From: Allobosea sp. LC85
GTDB taxonomy: Bacteria; Pseudomonadota; Alphaproteobacteria; Rhizobiales; Beijerinckiaceae
Length of the DNA: 64,000 bases
Direction of reading: 5' to 3'
NCBI RefSeq assembly: GCF_000735605.1
Contig: NZ_JPKG01000032.1
Location: 1 to 64,000 of the forward strand
Part shown: one piece after another, positions 44,463-52,367 of the stretch
Layout: each line of letters opens with the position of its first letter
Position numbering within the stretch: the stretch's first letter is position 1
Made by a program: the position numbers and the translations under genes
Notes under the pieces: model-generated
Databases searched by the model: none
Seen by the model: the letters and a program-made list of their open reading frames with translations, nothing else
What the model was told of the DNA's origin: nothing

Positions 44463-45764
44463 TCACTTCGAATAATCGAAGGTCTCGATCGACTTGTCCG
44501 TCACCAGGTCCGGCTTGACCTTGGCGAACCATTCCAGCGACTTCTCGCCGAGCGGCGTCGTCACCAGCTTGCCGGGATAGAGCGCCATCTTGTCGTAGAC
44601 GGCGAAGGGATAGTCCGGCACGCGCTTGGTGGTGCCGAGCAGCTGGTCCTCGAGGCCCTGGTGGTCCGAACGGATCGAGACCGTCCCGGTCAGGCTCTTG
44701 AACTCGAGCCCTTCGAAGGCCGCGATCACCTGCTCCTTGCTCGGCCATTTCTCGCCCGCGGCCTGCCCGGCCTTCTCATAGGCCTTGGCGAGCCCGATCA
44801 CGGCCTGCGCCATGTGGAAGGTCGGATAGATCGGGTAGACGCCGGTCTTGTCCTTGTACTTCTTCACGAAGGACAGCATCTCGGGCGAGTTCTTGTGCTT
44901 GGGGTGCAGCCAGTAATGGTCGCCGCGCCCGCCGATGATCACGCCCTCGGGCAGGACGTTGCCGAGGCGCTCCAGCGAGCTCTCCGCGAGCGGCAGCACG
45001 AAGGTCGACTGCTTGAGCAGGCCGCGCGCCGCCGCCTGCTGGACGAAGGTGTCGAGATCGCCGCCCCAGGAGGTCGAGAGCACGACATCCGGCCGCAGGG
45101 CCGAGAGGCGCGTGATCTCGGTCGAGAAGTCGGGAGCGCCGAATTTCGGGAAGAGCTCGGCGACGACCTTCACGTCGGGCTTCAGCGCCTTCAGGCCGGC
45201 CTGGAACAGGGCCCAGGATTCGCGCCCCCAGGCATAGTCCTGGTTGACCACCGCGATCGTCTTGAAGTCCGGCTTGGACTTCATCAGGTAGAGCAGGGTC
45301 GACATCATCTCGGCGCCGGCATGAGCCTGGGTGCGCACCGAGTATTTCCACTTGCCGTCCTCGAAGATGGTCTGCGTGCCGCAATCCCACATCACGTTGA
45401 CGACCTTGAGATCCTCCGCGACGGGGGCGAGCGCATTGCAGCTGCCGCTCGAAATCGCGCCGAACATCACCTGCGCGCCCTGTTCCTGCACGACACGGCG
45501 GTATTCCGAGAGGAGCTGGTTCGTGCCAGCGCCCTCGTCGACATAGACCGGCTTCACCGGCACGCCGAGGACGCCGCCCTTGGCGTTCAGCTCCTCGATC
45601 AGCAGATCGGCCGCGTTCTTGCCAGGCACGCCGAAGACCGAGGCCGGGCCGGAGAGGAAGGTCGCGATGCCGACCACGAGCTCCTTCGGCTTGTCCTGCG
45701 CCAGCGCCGGCGCGCCGAGCATCGCAGCAGCGGCGAGCGCCGCCGCCCATTTCATCCTCACCAT
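44463..45764 (-). CDS. ABC transporter substrate-binding protein (second system)
   Basis: 433 residues. A signal peptide (VRMKWAAALAAAAMLGAPA, cut after LAQ) precedes a type I periplasmic-binding fold: ELVVGIATFLSGPASVFGVP, AADLLIEELNAKGGVLGVPV, QVMFGAISSGSCNALAPVAE. It is longer than LivJ and resembles the subgroup that carries aromatic or other carboxylic acids; the ligand cannot be read from sequence. First gene of the 45764-39572 transport/ALDH operon, divergent from the CoA-transferase operon at 46013. Confidence 0.9.
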   Translation of the reverse strand: MVRMKWAAALAAAAMLGAPALAQDKPKELVVGIATFLSGPASVFGVPGKNAADLLIEELNAKGGVLGVPVKPVYVDEGAGTNQLLSEYRRVVQEQGAQVMFGAISSGSCNALAPVAEDLKVVNVMWDCGTQTIFEDGKWKYSVRTQAHAGAEMMSTLLYLMKSKPDFKTIAVVNQDYAWGRESWALFQAGLKALKPDVKVVAELFPKFGAPDFSTEITRLSALRPDVVLSTSWGGDLDTFVQQAAARGLLKQSTFVLPLAESSLERLGNVLPEGVIIGGRGDHYWLHPKHKNSPEMLSFVKKYKDKTGVYPIYPTFHMAQAVIGLAKAYEKAGQAAGEKWPSKEQVIAAFEGLEFKSLTGTVSIRSDHQGLEDQLLGTTKRVPDYPFAVYDKMALYPGKLVTTPLGEKSLEWFAKVKPDLVTDKSIETFDYSK

Positions 45765-45874
45765 GATGCGTCTCCCTCATTGCGCTGGGGCGCGCTCTTG
45801 CGGCGGCGCGTCTCCCGGGGCCGAAAGGGGCGCATAGGCGAAAGAGGCCGACAAGAAGAATAAAGCGATGAAGG

Positions 45875-45930
45875 CCATAGCGATTTTCTATAGTCCGCCC
45901 GCCCGACGCGTTCGGATCACCGCGCTATGG
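45875..45930. promoter_or_regulatory. Divergent promoter region with an 8-base inverted repeat
   Basis: CCATAGCG (45875-45882) and CGCTATGG (45923-45930) are perfect reverse complements 40 bases apart in the 248-base gap between the binding-protein and CoA-transferase genes. They could be two half-sites of a looped operator for the divergent operons. No regulator gene lies directly beside the gap, so this is weak evidence. Confidence 0.3.
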
Positions 45931-46012
45931 ATGCCATCGCAAAACTCTATTTGACTTGCGCGGCTCGAAAGGCCCGTTTCGCCCGCAGGACAAGACCAAA
46001 CGGCTAGACGTG

Positions 46013-47158
46013 ATGACGAATGCTCTCGAAGGAATCCTGGTCGTGGCGCTGGAGCAGGCCGTCGCCGTGCCGGTGGCGACCTGCCGGCTGGCCGATGCGG
46101 GCGCGCGTGTCATCAAGCTCGAACGGGCGGAGGGCGACTTCTCGCGCGGCTATGACGACTACGCCAATGGCCTGTCCTCCTATTTCGTCTGGATCAATCG
46201 CGGCAAGGAGTCCTGCCGCGTCGACCTGAAGCAGCCCGACGACCTCGCCATGGTCGAGGCGATGCTGGCCAGGGCCGATGTCTTCATCCAGAACCTCGCC
46301 CCCGGCGCGACCGGCCGCCTCGGTATCGGCAGTGCCGAGCTGCGCAAGCGCCACCCGCGCCTGATCACCTGCGATGTCTCGGGCTATGCGCCCGGCACGC
46401 CGCATTACACGCGCAAGGCCTATGACCTGCTGATCCAGGCCGAAGCCGGCTTGTCCTCGATCACCGGCAACGAAAGCTCCGGGCCGACGCGGATCGGTGT
46501 CTCCATCGCCGATATCGCCACCGGGAACGCCGCCTATGCCGCGATTCTCGAGGCGCTGCTTCGGCGCGCCCGCACCGGCGAAGGCTCGCAGATCGCGCTC
46601 TCGCTGTTCGACACCATCGCCGACCTGATGAACGTGCCCTATCTGACCCGGCGCTATGGCGGGATCGAGCCGCCACGCCTTGGCCTCGCCCATCCCTCGA
46701 TCGCGCCCTATGGCGTCTTCGAGCTCGCCGACGGCAACGTGCTTCTCGCGGTGCAGAGCGAGCGCGAATGGCAGGTCCTGGCGCGCGAGGTGCTTCAGGA
46801 CGAGGCCCTGGCCAACGACCCGCGCTTCGCCAGCAATGTGCTGCGTGTCCGTGAACGGGCAGCCCTCGACGCCGCGATCCAGGCGATCCTGATCGCGAGG
46901 CCCTTTGCCGCCGTCACCGCCGCACTCGACCGGGCCGCAATCGCCTATGGCACGGTGTCGAGCGTCGGCGACCTGATCACCCACCCGGCTGCAACGACGC
47001 TTACCGTCGAGACGCCGGCGGGTCCGATCGAGGTTCTGGCCCCTCCGGCCATCGTCGACGGCAGGCGGGCGGCGATGCGGCGCGTGCCGGAACTCGGCGA
47101 GCATGAAGCCGCGCTGCGGGCCGAATTCGCCGTGGCAGCCGCCGCCCCTTCCGCCTGA
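46013..47158 (+). CDS. Class III (CaiB/BaiF) CoA-transferase
   Basis: 381 residues. Family features are LVVALEQAVAVPVATCRLAD, DAGARVIKLERAEGDFSRG, FVWINRGKESCRVDLKQPDD and the Asp-containing RKAYDLLIQAEAGLSSITG (Asp is the acyl-carrier residue of class III enzymes). Members move CoA between carboxylates; one relative, Mct, does so within mesaconyl-CoA. Start 46013 (MTNALEG) is chosen because the preceding frame is not family-like. First gene of a three-gene operon with an acyl-CoA dehydrogenase and a mesaconyl-C4-CoA-hydratase-like protein. Confidence 0.9.
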   Translation: MTNALEGILVVALEQAVAVPVATCRLADAGARVIKLERAEGDFSRGYDDYANGLSSYFVWINRGKESCRVDLKQPDDLAMVEAMLARADVFIQNLAPGATGRLGIGSAELRKRHPRLITCDVSGYAPGTPHYTRKAYDLLIQAEAGLSSITGNESSGPTRIGVSIADIATGNAAYAAILEALLRRARTGEGSQIALSLFDTIADLMNVPYLTRRYGGIEPPRLGLAHPSIAPYGVFELADGNVLLAVQSEREWQVLAREVLQDEALANDPRFASNVLRVRERAALDAAIQAILIARPFAAVTAALDRAAIAYGTVSSVGDLITHPAATTLTVETPAGPIEVLAPPAIVDGRRAAMRRVPELGEHEAALRAEFAVAAAAPSA

Positions 47159-47173
47159 GACAAGCAGCACGCC

Positions 47174-48328
47174 ATGCAAGATCCCGATCACGCCGAGATC
47201 CGCGACGCCGTCGCAAAGCTCTGTGCCGGCTTCCCCGGCGAGTACTGGCGCAAGCTCGACCGCGAGATGGCCTATCCCACCGCCTTCGTCAGCGCGCTGA
47301 CCGAAAGCGGCTTCCTCTCGGCGCTGATCCCGGAGGAGTATGGCGGGGCCGGCCTGCCGCTTTCGGCCGCGACCGTGATCATGGAGGAGATCCAGCGGCA
47401 GGGCTGCAATGGCGGCGCCTGCCACGCCCAGATGTACATCATGGGCACGCTGCTCCGCCACGGTTCGGCCGAGCAGAAGCAAAGCTACCTCCCCAGGATC
47501 GCGTCCGGCGCCTTGCGGCTGCAGGCCTTTGGCGTCACCGAGCCGACGAGCGGCACCGACACCACGTCGCTGCGCACCTTCGCCCGGCGCGATGGCGACC
47601 ACTACGTCGTCAACGGGCAGAAGATCTGGACGAGCCGCGCCGCGCAGTCCGACCTGATGCTGCTCCTGGCGCGCACGACGCCACGCGACCAGGTCGCCAA
47701 GCGCACGGACGGGCTCTCGGTCTTCATCCTCGACATGCAGGAGGCGCTGAAGGCCGGGCTCACCATCCGGCCGATCCGCACGATGATGAACCATGCCACG
47801 ACCGAGGTGTTCTTCGACAATGTCCGCGTGCCCGCCGAAAACCTGATCGGCGAGGAGGGCAAGGGCTTTCGCTACATCCTGTCGGGCATGAATGCCGAGC
47901 GCATCCTGATTGCCGCCGAATGCGTCGGCGACGCGAAATGGTTCATCGAGAAAGCATCGGGCTATGCCAGGGAGAGGCAGGTCTTCGGCCGGCCGATCGG
48001 CCAGAACCAGGGTGTCCAGTTCCCGATCGCGAAAGCCTACGCGAATATGCGCGCCGCCGAGCTGATGGTGCGCGAGGCGGTGCGGCTCTACGAGCAGGGC
48101 CAGGATTGCGGGGCGGAAGCCAACATGGCGAAGATGCTGGCGGCCGATGCCTCGTTCGAAGCGGCCAATGCCTGCGTGCAGACCCATGGCGGCTTCGGCT
48201 TCGCCGAGGAGTACGACATCGAGCGCAAGTTCCGGGAGACACGGCTCTACCAGGTCGCGCCGATCTCGACGAACCTGATCCTGTCCTATCTCGCCGAACA
48301 TGTGTTGGGCATGCCGAGGTCCTACTGA
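47174..48328 (+). CDS. Acyl-CoA dehydrogenase with non-canonical active-site segment
   Basis: 384 residues in the usual acyl-CoA dehydrogenase layout. The FAD/substrate region reads FGVTEPTSGTDTTSLRT and YVVNGQKIWTSRAAQSDLML, with CVQTHGGFGFAEEYDIERKF at the C-terminal FAD site. The segment that normally carries the catalytic Glu (Y-E-G-T-S) is here RLYQVAPISTNLIL, so the Glu is absent at that place; the base must lie elsewhere or the chemistry differs. It is 15 bases after the CoA transferase and one base before the next gene, so cotranscribed. Substrate unknown. Confidence 0.88.
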   Translation: MQDPDHAEIRDAVAKLCAGFPGEYWRKLDREMAYPTAFVSALTESGFLSALIPEEYGGAGLPLSAATVIMEEIQRQGCNGGACHAQMYIMGTLLRHGSAEQKQSYLPRIASGALRLQAFGVTEPTSGTDTTSLRTFARRDGDHYVVNGQKIWTSRAAQSDLMLLLARTTPRDQVAKRTDGLSVFILDMQEALKAGLTIRPIRTMMNHATTEVFFDNVRVPAENLIGEEGKGFRYILSGMNAERILIAAECVGDAKWFIEKASGYARERQVFGRPIGQNQGVQFPIAKAYANMRAAELMVREAVRLYEQGQDCGAEANMAKMLAADASFEAANACVQTHGGFGFAEEYDIERKFRETRLYQVAPISTNLILSYLAEHVLGMPRSY

Positions 48329-48329
48329 G

Positions 48330-49181
48330 ATGAGCATCGATCTTGACGCCCTGAAGCGCTGGACCGGCAGGACCGAGGAGGCCGCCGACCTCGTCACACC
48401 GCGTCTGGTGCGGAGCTTCGAGGCGACCTTCGCGCCGCATCTGGCGCCTTATGCCGAGGGCGAGGCACCGCTTGCCCTGCACTGGTGCCTGGCCCCACCG
48501 ATCGCACCGATGGGCGCGATCGGCGTCGATGGCCATGCCGCAAAGGGCGAGTTCCTGCCACCCGTGCCGCTGCCGCGCCGGATGTGGGCAGGTGGAACGA
48601 TCGAGACCGTTGCGCCGCTGCGCACGGGCGACGAGGTCACGCGCCGCTCGGTGATCGGCGACATCTCGTACAAGCAGGGCCGCACGGGGCCGCTCTGCTT
48701 CGTCGCCGTCGACCACGAGCTTGTCACGCCGCGCGGCGTCGCGCTCCGCGAGCGCCACAACATCGTCTACCGCGAGGCCGCGAAACCGGATGCAGCCGCC
48801 TCACCTGCACCGGCGCCGGAAGAACCGCGGGCCGCCGATCTGGTCTGGCAGGTCGCGAGTTCGCCGGTCTTCCTGTTCCGCTATTCCGCCATCACCTTCA
48901 ACAGCCATCGCATCCACTACGACCATCCCTATGTGACGAGCGAGGAGGGCTATGACGGCCTCGTCGTGCACGGGCCGATCCAGGCGACGCTGCTGCTCAA
49001 CATCATCGCGACGCTGTCGGGCGGCGAGCCGATCAGGCTGGATTACCGTGGCGTCGCGCCCCTGATCGCAGGCGATGACTTCCTGGTGAAGGCTAAGCGC
49101 CTGCCTGATGGCGGCATCGCGGCCTGGACCGAAGGGTCCGATGGCCGGGTGCGCATGGAAGGCGTCAGCCGCGCTGTGTAG
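48330..49181 (+). CDS. MaoC/FAS1-like hydratase, mesaconyl-C4-CoA hydratase-like
   Basis: 283 residues, double-hotdog hydratase. The N-terminal half is an FAS1-type dehydratase domain (TPRLVRSFEATFAP, PVPLPRRMWAGGTIETVAPL); the C-terminal half holds the catalytic hydratase-2-like motif FNSHRIHYDHPYVTSEEGYDG followed by LVVHGPIQATLL. Relatives include mesaconyl-C4-CoA hydratase and HTD2-type 3-hydroxyacyl dehydratases. Beside a class III CoA transferase, this is the pair known in the 3-hydroxypropionate cycle (Mct and Meh), but those names are not proven here. It begins one base after the upstream stop and nearly abuts the convergent glutathione transferase. Confidence 0.83.
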   Translation: MSIDLDALKRWTGRTEEAADLVTPRLVRSFEATFAPHLAPYAEGEAPLALHWCLAPPIAPMGAIGVDGHAAKGEFLPPVPLPRRMWAGGTIETVAPLRTGDEVTRRSVIGDISYKQGRTGPLCFVAVDHELVTPRGVALRERHNIVYREAAKPDAAASPAPAPEEPRAADLVWQVASSPVFLFRYSAITFNSHRIHYDHPYVTSEEGYDGLVVHGPIQATLLLNIIATLSGGEPIRLDYRGVAPLIAGDDFLVKAKRLPDGGIAAWTEGSDGRVRMEGVSRAV

Positions 49182-49184
49182 CGA

Positions 49185-49811
49185 TCAGGCCGGGGGAATG
49201 AAGGGCTGCGCGATAGCCTGAAAGACCGGCAGCGCTTCCAGCCGCGCGGCCTCACCCGCAAGCGTCGGGTAATCGTTGGCCGAGGCGATCCCGGGATGGG
49301 CCTCGATCAGGAAGCGCCAGGCCACCGCGATGGCGATATCGGCGTGGCCGATGCGCCCGGCGAACCCGTCATCTCCACTCGGCCGGCTGCGCTCCGCTTC
49401 CAGGACGGACAGCGTCGCGATGATCTGGGCGCGGCAGCGCTCGGCCCAGACCTGCGAGACTTCCTGATGCAGCTTCAACTCGTAGAACAGGCTGACGGCC
49501 TTCTCGGCGAAGCCCATCGCCAGCCCGGCGACTCTGAGCGCCCGATGCCGGGCAGGCTCCGTGACCGGAAAGAGCCGGCGTTCGGCTGCGACAAGACCAT
49601 CGAGATAGTCGAGAATACCGTGGCTTTCGACCAGCACGAGGCCGTCATCCAGCACGAGCGTCGGTACGCGCGTCAGCGGGTTGTAGGGCCGGATCTTGTC
49701 GGCATCGCCGAAGACCGACCATGGCCGATGCTCGAAGGGCAGTTCGTACAGCGTCAATGCGATGCCGACGCGCCGAACGAAGGGGGAATCATACTGGCCG
49801 ATCAGGATCAT
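49185..49811 (-). CDS. Glutathione S-transferase family protein
   Basis: 208 residues. The N-terminal thioredoxin-like domain reads MILIGQYDSPFVRRVGIALT, with TRVPTLVLDDGLVLVESHGI supplying the conserved cis-Pro and the Glu-Ser glutathione-binding pair. The helical C domain contains GFAGRIGHADIAIAVAWRFL, the conserved N-capping motif with Asp. Ser9 is a plausible catalytic residue. Function is cytosolic detoxification or reductive chemistry; the substrate is unknown. AGGAGGTG precedes ATG 49811. The longer open frame upstream runs into repeats and is rejected. Confidence 0.88.
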   Translation of the reverse strand: MILIGQYDSPFVRRVGIALTLYELPFEHRPWSVFGDADKIRPYNPLTRVPTLVLDDGLVLVESHGILDYLDGLVAAERRLFPVTEPARHRALRVAGLAMGFAEKAVSLFYELKLHQEVSQVWAERCRAQIIATLSVLEAERSRPSGDDGFAGRIGHADIAIAVAWRFLIEAHPGIASANDYPTLAGEAARLEALPVFQAIAQPFIPPA

Positions 49812-49918
49812 GCGGGCACCTCCTGGCGAAGCCTGCCATCTGCCTGCGCTTGCAGGCAAGCGAGGCGGGAGAGCTGCAAGCAGCCCGCATCCTGGGCGTG
49901 CCATGCGCCCGGCACAAT

Positions 49919-50022
49919 GCTGGATCATCGGACCGGATATCGTATCCGGTCCGATGATCCAGCCTTTTGTGATTGCATCGGCTTTGCCCCCGAAAACCGC
50001 AATCCACTTTTCGGGCCGATGC
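49919..50022. repeat. Type B palindrome plus type A element
   Basis: Type B at 49919-49963 has perfect 21-base arms around TCG, the best copy in the window, with core GGACCGGATA/TATCCGGTCC. The type A element follows at 49975-50022 with the CCGCAATCCACTTTTCGG core. The order B then A, 11 bases apart, repeats that at 119-271, 22070-22336 and 60770-60865. Confidence 0.85.
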
Positions 50023-50027
50023 TCAAG

Positions 50028-50138
50028 ATCACGCTGCTTTTGGACGAAATCGTCCAAAAGCAGAAAACGTGATCGACTCTAATAGTTTAGAGCATGCTTT
50101 ATGCGAAAAACCGTTGCCACTTTTTCGCAGCATGCTCT
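50028..50138. repeat. Two strong stem-loops between the GST and nucleotidase genes
   Basis: First stem: CTGCTTTTGGACGA at 50034-50047 pairs perfectly with 50050-50063 across two bases, with an outer ATCACG/CGTGAT pair at 50028 and 50068. Second stem: AGAGCATGCT and GCGAAAAA at 50089-50110 pair with TTTTTCGC and AGCATGCTCT at 50121-50138. The second ends 43 bases before the nucleotidase start. Neither is followed by a T run. They look like another dispersed palindrome family that has accumulated here beside the A and B elements. Confidence 0.85.
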
Positions 50139-50181
50139 AGCCTCCACGCTGTTCAGAACAGATATCCAGGGGCTGGGTCCG

Positions 50182-52134
50182 ATGTTACGCGCAACCGAAT
50201 TCAGCCGCCGTGAAACCCTGAAGGCCGGAGCGACCATGGCCGCCGCAGCGACGCTGCCTACCAGCCTCGCCGCGCAGAGCCCTGCGAAGCTCAGGCTGCG
50301 CGTGCTGGAGACAACCGATCTCCACGTCAACGTCGTACCCTACGACTATTTTCGCGATGCGGCCGACGACACGGTCGGCCTCGCCAAGACGGCGAGCCTG
50401 ATCAAGCTGGCGCAGGCGGAGGCCAGGAACAGCATCCTGTTCGACAATGGCGACTTCCTGCAGGGTTCCTCGCTCGGCGACTTCATCGCCTACAAGAAGG
50501 GGCTGAAACCCGGCGAGACGCACCCGATGCTCGCCGCCATGAACGCCCTGCCCTATGCCTGCGGCACGCTCGGCAATCACGAGTTCAATTACGGTCTCCC
50601 ATTCCTCGAGAACGGCCTCGCCAAGGCGGAATTCCCGCTGGTCTGCGCCAATGTCACGCGCCCCGAAGGCACACCGCTGCTCGACCCCTGGATCATGCTC
50701 GACCAGAGCTTCGAGGACGAGGCCGGCCAGAAGCAGCTCCTCAAGATCGGCGTGATCGGCTTCGTGCCACCGCAGATCATGCAATGGGACAAGGGCAATC
50801 TGGACGGCAAGCTGGTGGCAACCGACATCGTCGATGCCGCCCGCAAGCATCTGCCCGACCTGCTCAGGGCCGGTCCCGATCTCGTCGTCGCGCTTTGTCA
50901 TTCCGGCATCGCAGGCGGCGTTCGCAAGGGCATGGAGGAGAATGCGGCACTGCATCTCGCCAGGCTCGATGGCATCGACGTGATCCTGACCGGCCACCAG
51001 CATCTCGTCTTCCCCGGCGGCAAGGCCTTTGACGGCATCGAGGGGGTCGACAACAAGGCGGGCTCGCTGCATGGCAAGCCGGCCTGCCAGCCCGGCTTCT
51101 GGGGTTCGCATCTCGGACTGATCGATCTCGAACTGGAAAAGCGCGACGGGCGCTGGACGGTTGCCGCCTTCAAGGTCGAGCCGCGCCCGATCTTCGAGCG
51201 CATGCCGGACCGCAAGATCGTGTCGAAGGCGGCCACCGAACAATCCGTGCTTGCGACCGTGAAGGCCGATCACGAGGCGACGCTGATCTATATGCGCGAG
51301 CCGGTCGGCTCCACCGCGAGCCCGATCAACAGCTATTTCGCGCTGGTCGCGGACGATCCCTCGGTCCAGATCGTGGCCGAGGCACAGACTGCCTATGTGA
51401 AGGGCCTGATGGCGCAGACACAGTGGAAGGCGCTGCCCGTGCTTTCCGCGGCCGCGCCCTTCAAGTCCGGCGGGCGCGCGGGACCGAGTTTCTACACGGA
51501 TATCCCGGCCGGGCCGATCGCGATCAAGAACGTCGCCGACATCTACCTGTACCCGAACTCCGTGCAGGTGGTGAAGGTCACCGGCGCTGAGGTCCGCGAG
51601 TGGCTGGAGCGCTCGGCCGGCATCTTCAACCGCATCGACCCGGGCAAGACCGAGGAGCAGCCGCTGATCGACCCCGGTTTCCCCGCCTTCAATTTCGATG
51701 TGATCGACGGCGTGACCTACCGGATCGATGTCATGCAGCCCTCGCGCTATGATGGCAGTGGCGCGCTGGTCGCGCGCGACGCACGCCGCATCGTCGACCT
51801 CGCCTATGCCGGCAAGCCGATCGACGACCAGGCCGAGTTCATCATCGCGACCAATAACTATCGCGCCTCGGGCGGCGGCAACTTTCCCGGCACCAGGACG
51901 ACCGTGGTGCTGGAGGCGCCCGATCTCAACCGCGACGTGATCATACGCTACATCATCGAGAGGAAGACGATCGAACCCAAGGCCGATGACAACTGGTCGC
52001 TGGTCGCACTTCCGGCCGGCGTGAACGTCACTTTCGTGACCTCACCCACGGCAGCAGGAAAAATGCCGGATCATCTGAAGGCGCAAGCCGCGGGTGATGG
52101 CGGAGACGGATTCGTGAAGTATCGCCTGCTTTGA
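50182..52134 (+). CDS. cpdB: 2',3'-cyclic-nucleotide 2'-phosphodiesterase/3'-nucleotidase (CpdB-like), Tat-exported
   Basis: 650 residues. The N terminus has a Tat-type signal (FSRRETLKAGATMAAAATLP, cut near LAAQ). The metallophosphatase domain shows all motifs: LETTDLHVNVVPYDYF, FDNGDFLQGS, GTLGNHEFNYG, ALCHSG and LTGHQHLVFPG. The 5'-nucleotidase C-terminal domain includes IATNNYRASGGGNFPGT. It hydrolyses nucleotides in the periplasm to release phosphate and nucleosides. ATG 50182 places the signal peptide correctly; an upstream in-frame ATG at 50101 lies within a palindrome and adds no recognisable sequence. Confidence 0.9.
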   Translation: MLRATEFSRRETLKAGATMAAAATLPTSLAAQSPAKLRLRVLETTDLHVNVVPYDYFRDAADDTVGLAKTASLIKLAQAEARNSILFDNGDFLQGSSLGDFIAYKKGLKPGETHPMLAAMNALPYACGTLGNHEFNYGLPFLENGLAKAEFPLVCANVTRPEGTPLLDPWIMLDQSFEDEAGQKQLLKIGVIGFVPPQIMQWDKGNLDGKLVATDIVDAARKHLPDLLRAGPDLVVALCHSGIAGGVRKGMEENAALHLARLDGIDVILTGHQHLVFPGGKAFDGIEGVDNKAGSLHGKPACQPGFWGSHLGLIDLELEKRDGRWTVAAFKVEPRPIFERMPDRKIVSKAATEQSVLATVKADHEATLIYMREPVGSTASPINSYFALVADDPSVQIVAEAQTAYVKGLMAQTQWKALPVLSAAAPFKSGGRAGPSFYTDIPAGPIAIKNVADIYLYPNSVQVVKVTGAEVREWLERSAGIFNRIDPGKTEEQPLIDPGFPAFNFDVIDGVTYRIDVMQPSRYDGSGALVARDARRIVDLAYAGKPIDDQAEFIIATNNYRASGGGNFPGTRTTVVLEAPDLNRDVIIRYIIERKTIEPKADDNWSLVALPAGVNVTFVTSPTAAGKMPDHLKAQAAGDGGDGFVKYRLL

Positions 52135-52171
52135 TAAAACCTCGGCCTGACGCGGAACCAGGCCGACCGGG

Positions 52172-52357
52172 GGCGCGCGCATTACAGAGCTGATGGACAC
52201 CGTCGAACTGCCGCGCAGCAGGGCCGACAGGCGCCCTCACCCGTTGTCCGGCGGCCAGCAGCAGCGCGTCGCGCTGGCCCGTGCGTTCGCCCGCTGCCGC
52301 GGCTGATGCTTCTGGACGAGCCCTTCTCCGCCCGCGACGCCGGCGACGCCAAGTCCG
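52172..52357 (+). pseudogene. Decayed fragment of an ABC transporter ATPase
   Basis: One frame gives [14 protein letters not shown] and then [19 protein letters not shown], the ABC signature and following helix, before a stop at 52304. The next Walker [17 protein letters not shown], is in a different frame, so a small indel separates them. No Walker A, no start and no C-terminal domain remain: about 60 codons of a roughly 350-residue protein. The sequence resembles PotA/FbpC-type ATPases. It lies between the nucleotidase and mcd genes and marks a lost transporter operon. Confidence 0.8.
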
Positions 52358-52367
52358 CCCAGTGGTC

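Noticed and set aside
46004..48397. 797-codon minus-strand frame
   Set aside because: Antisense of the CoA-transferase and acyl-CoA dehydrogenase genes, both strongly recognisable on the plus strand.
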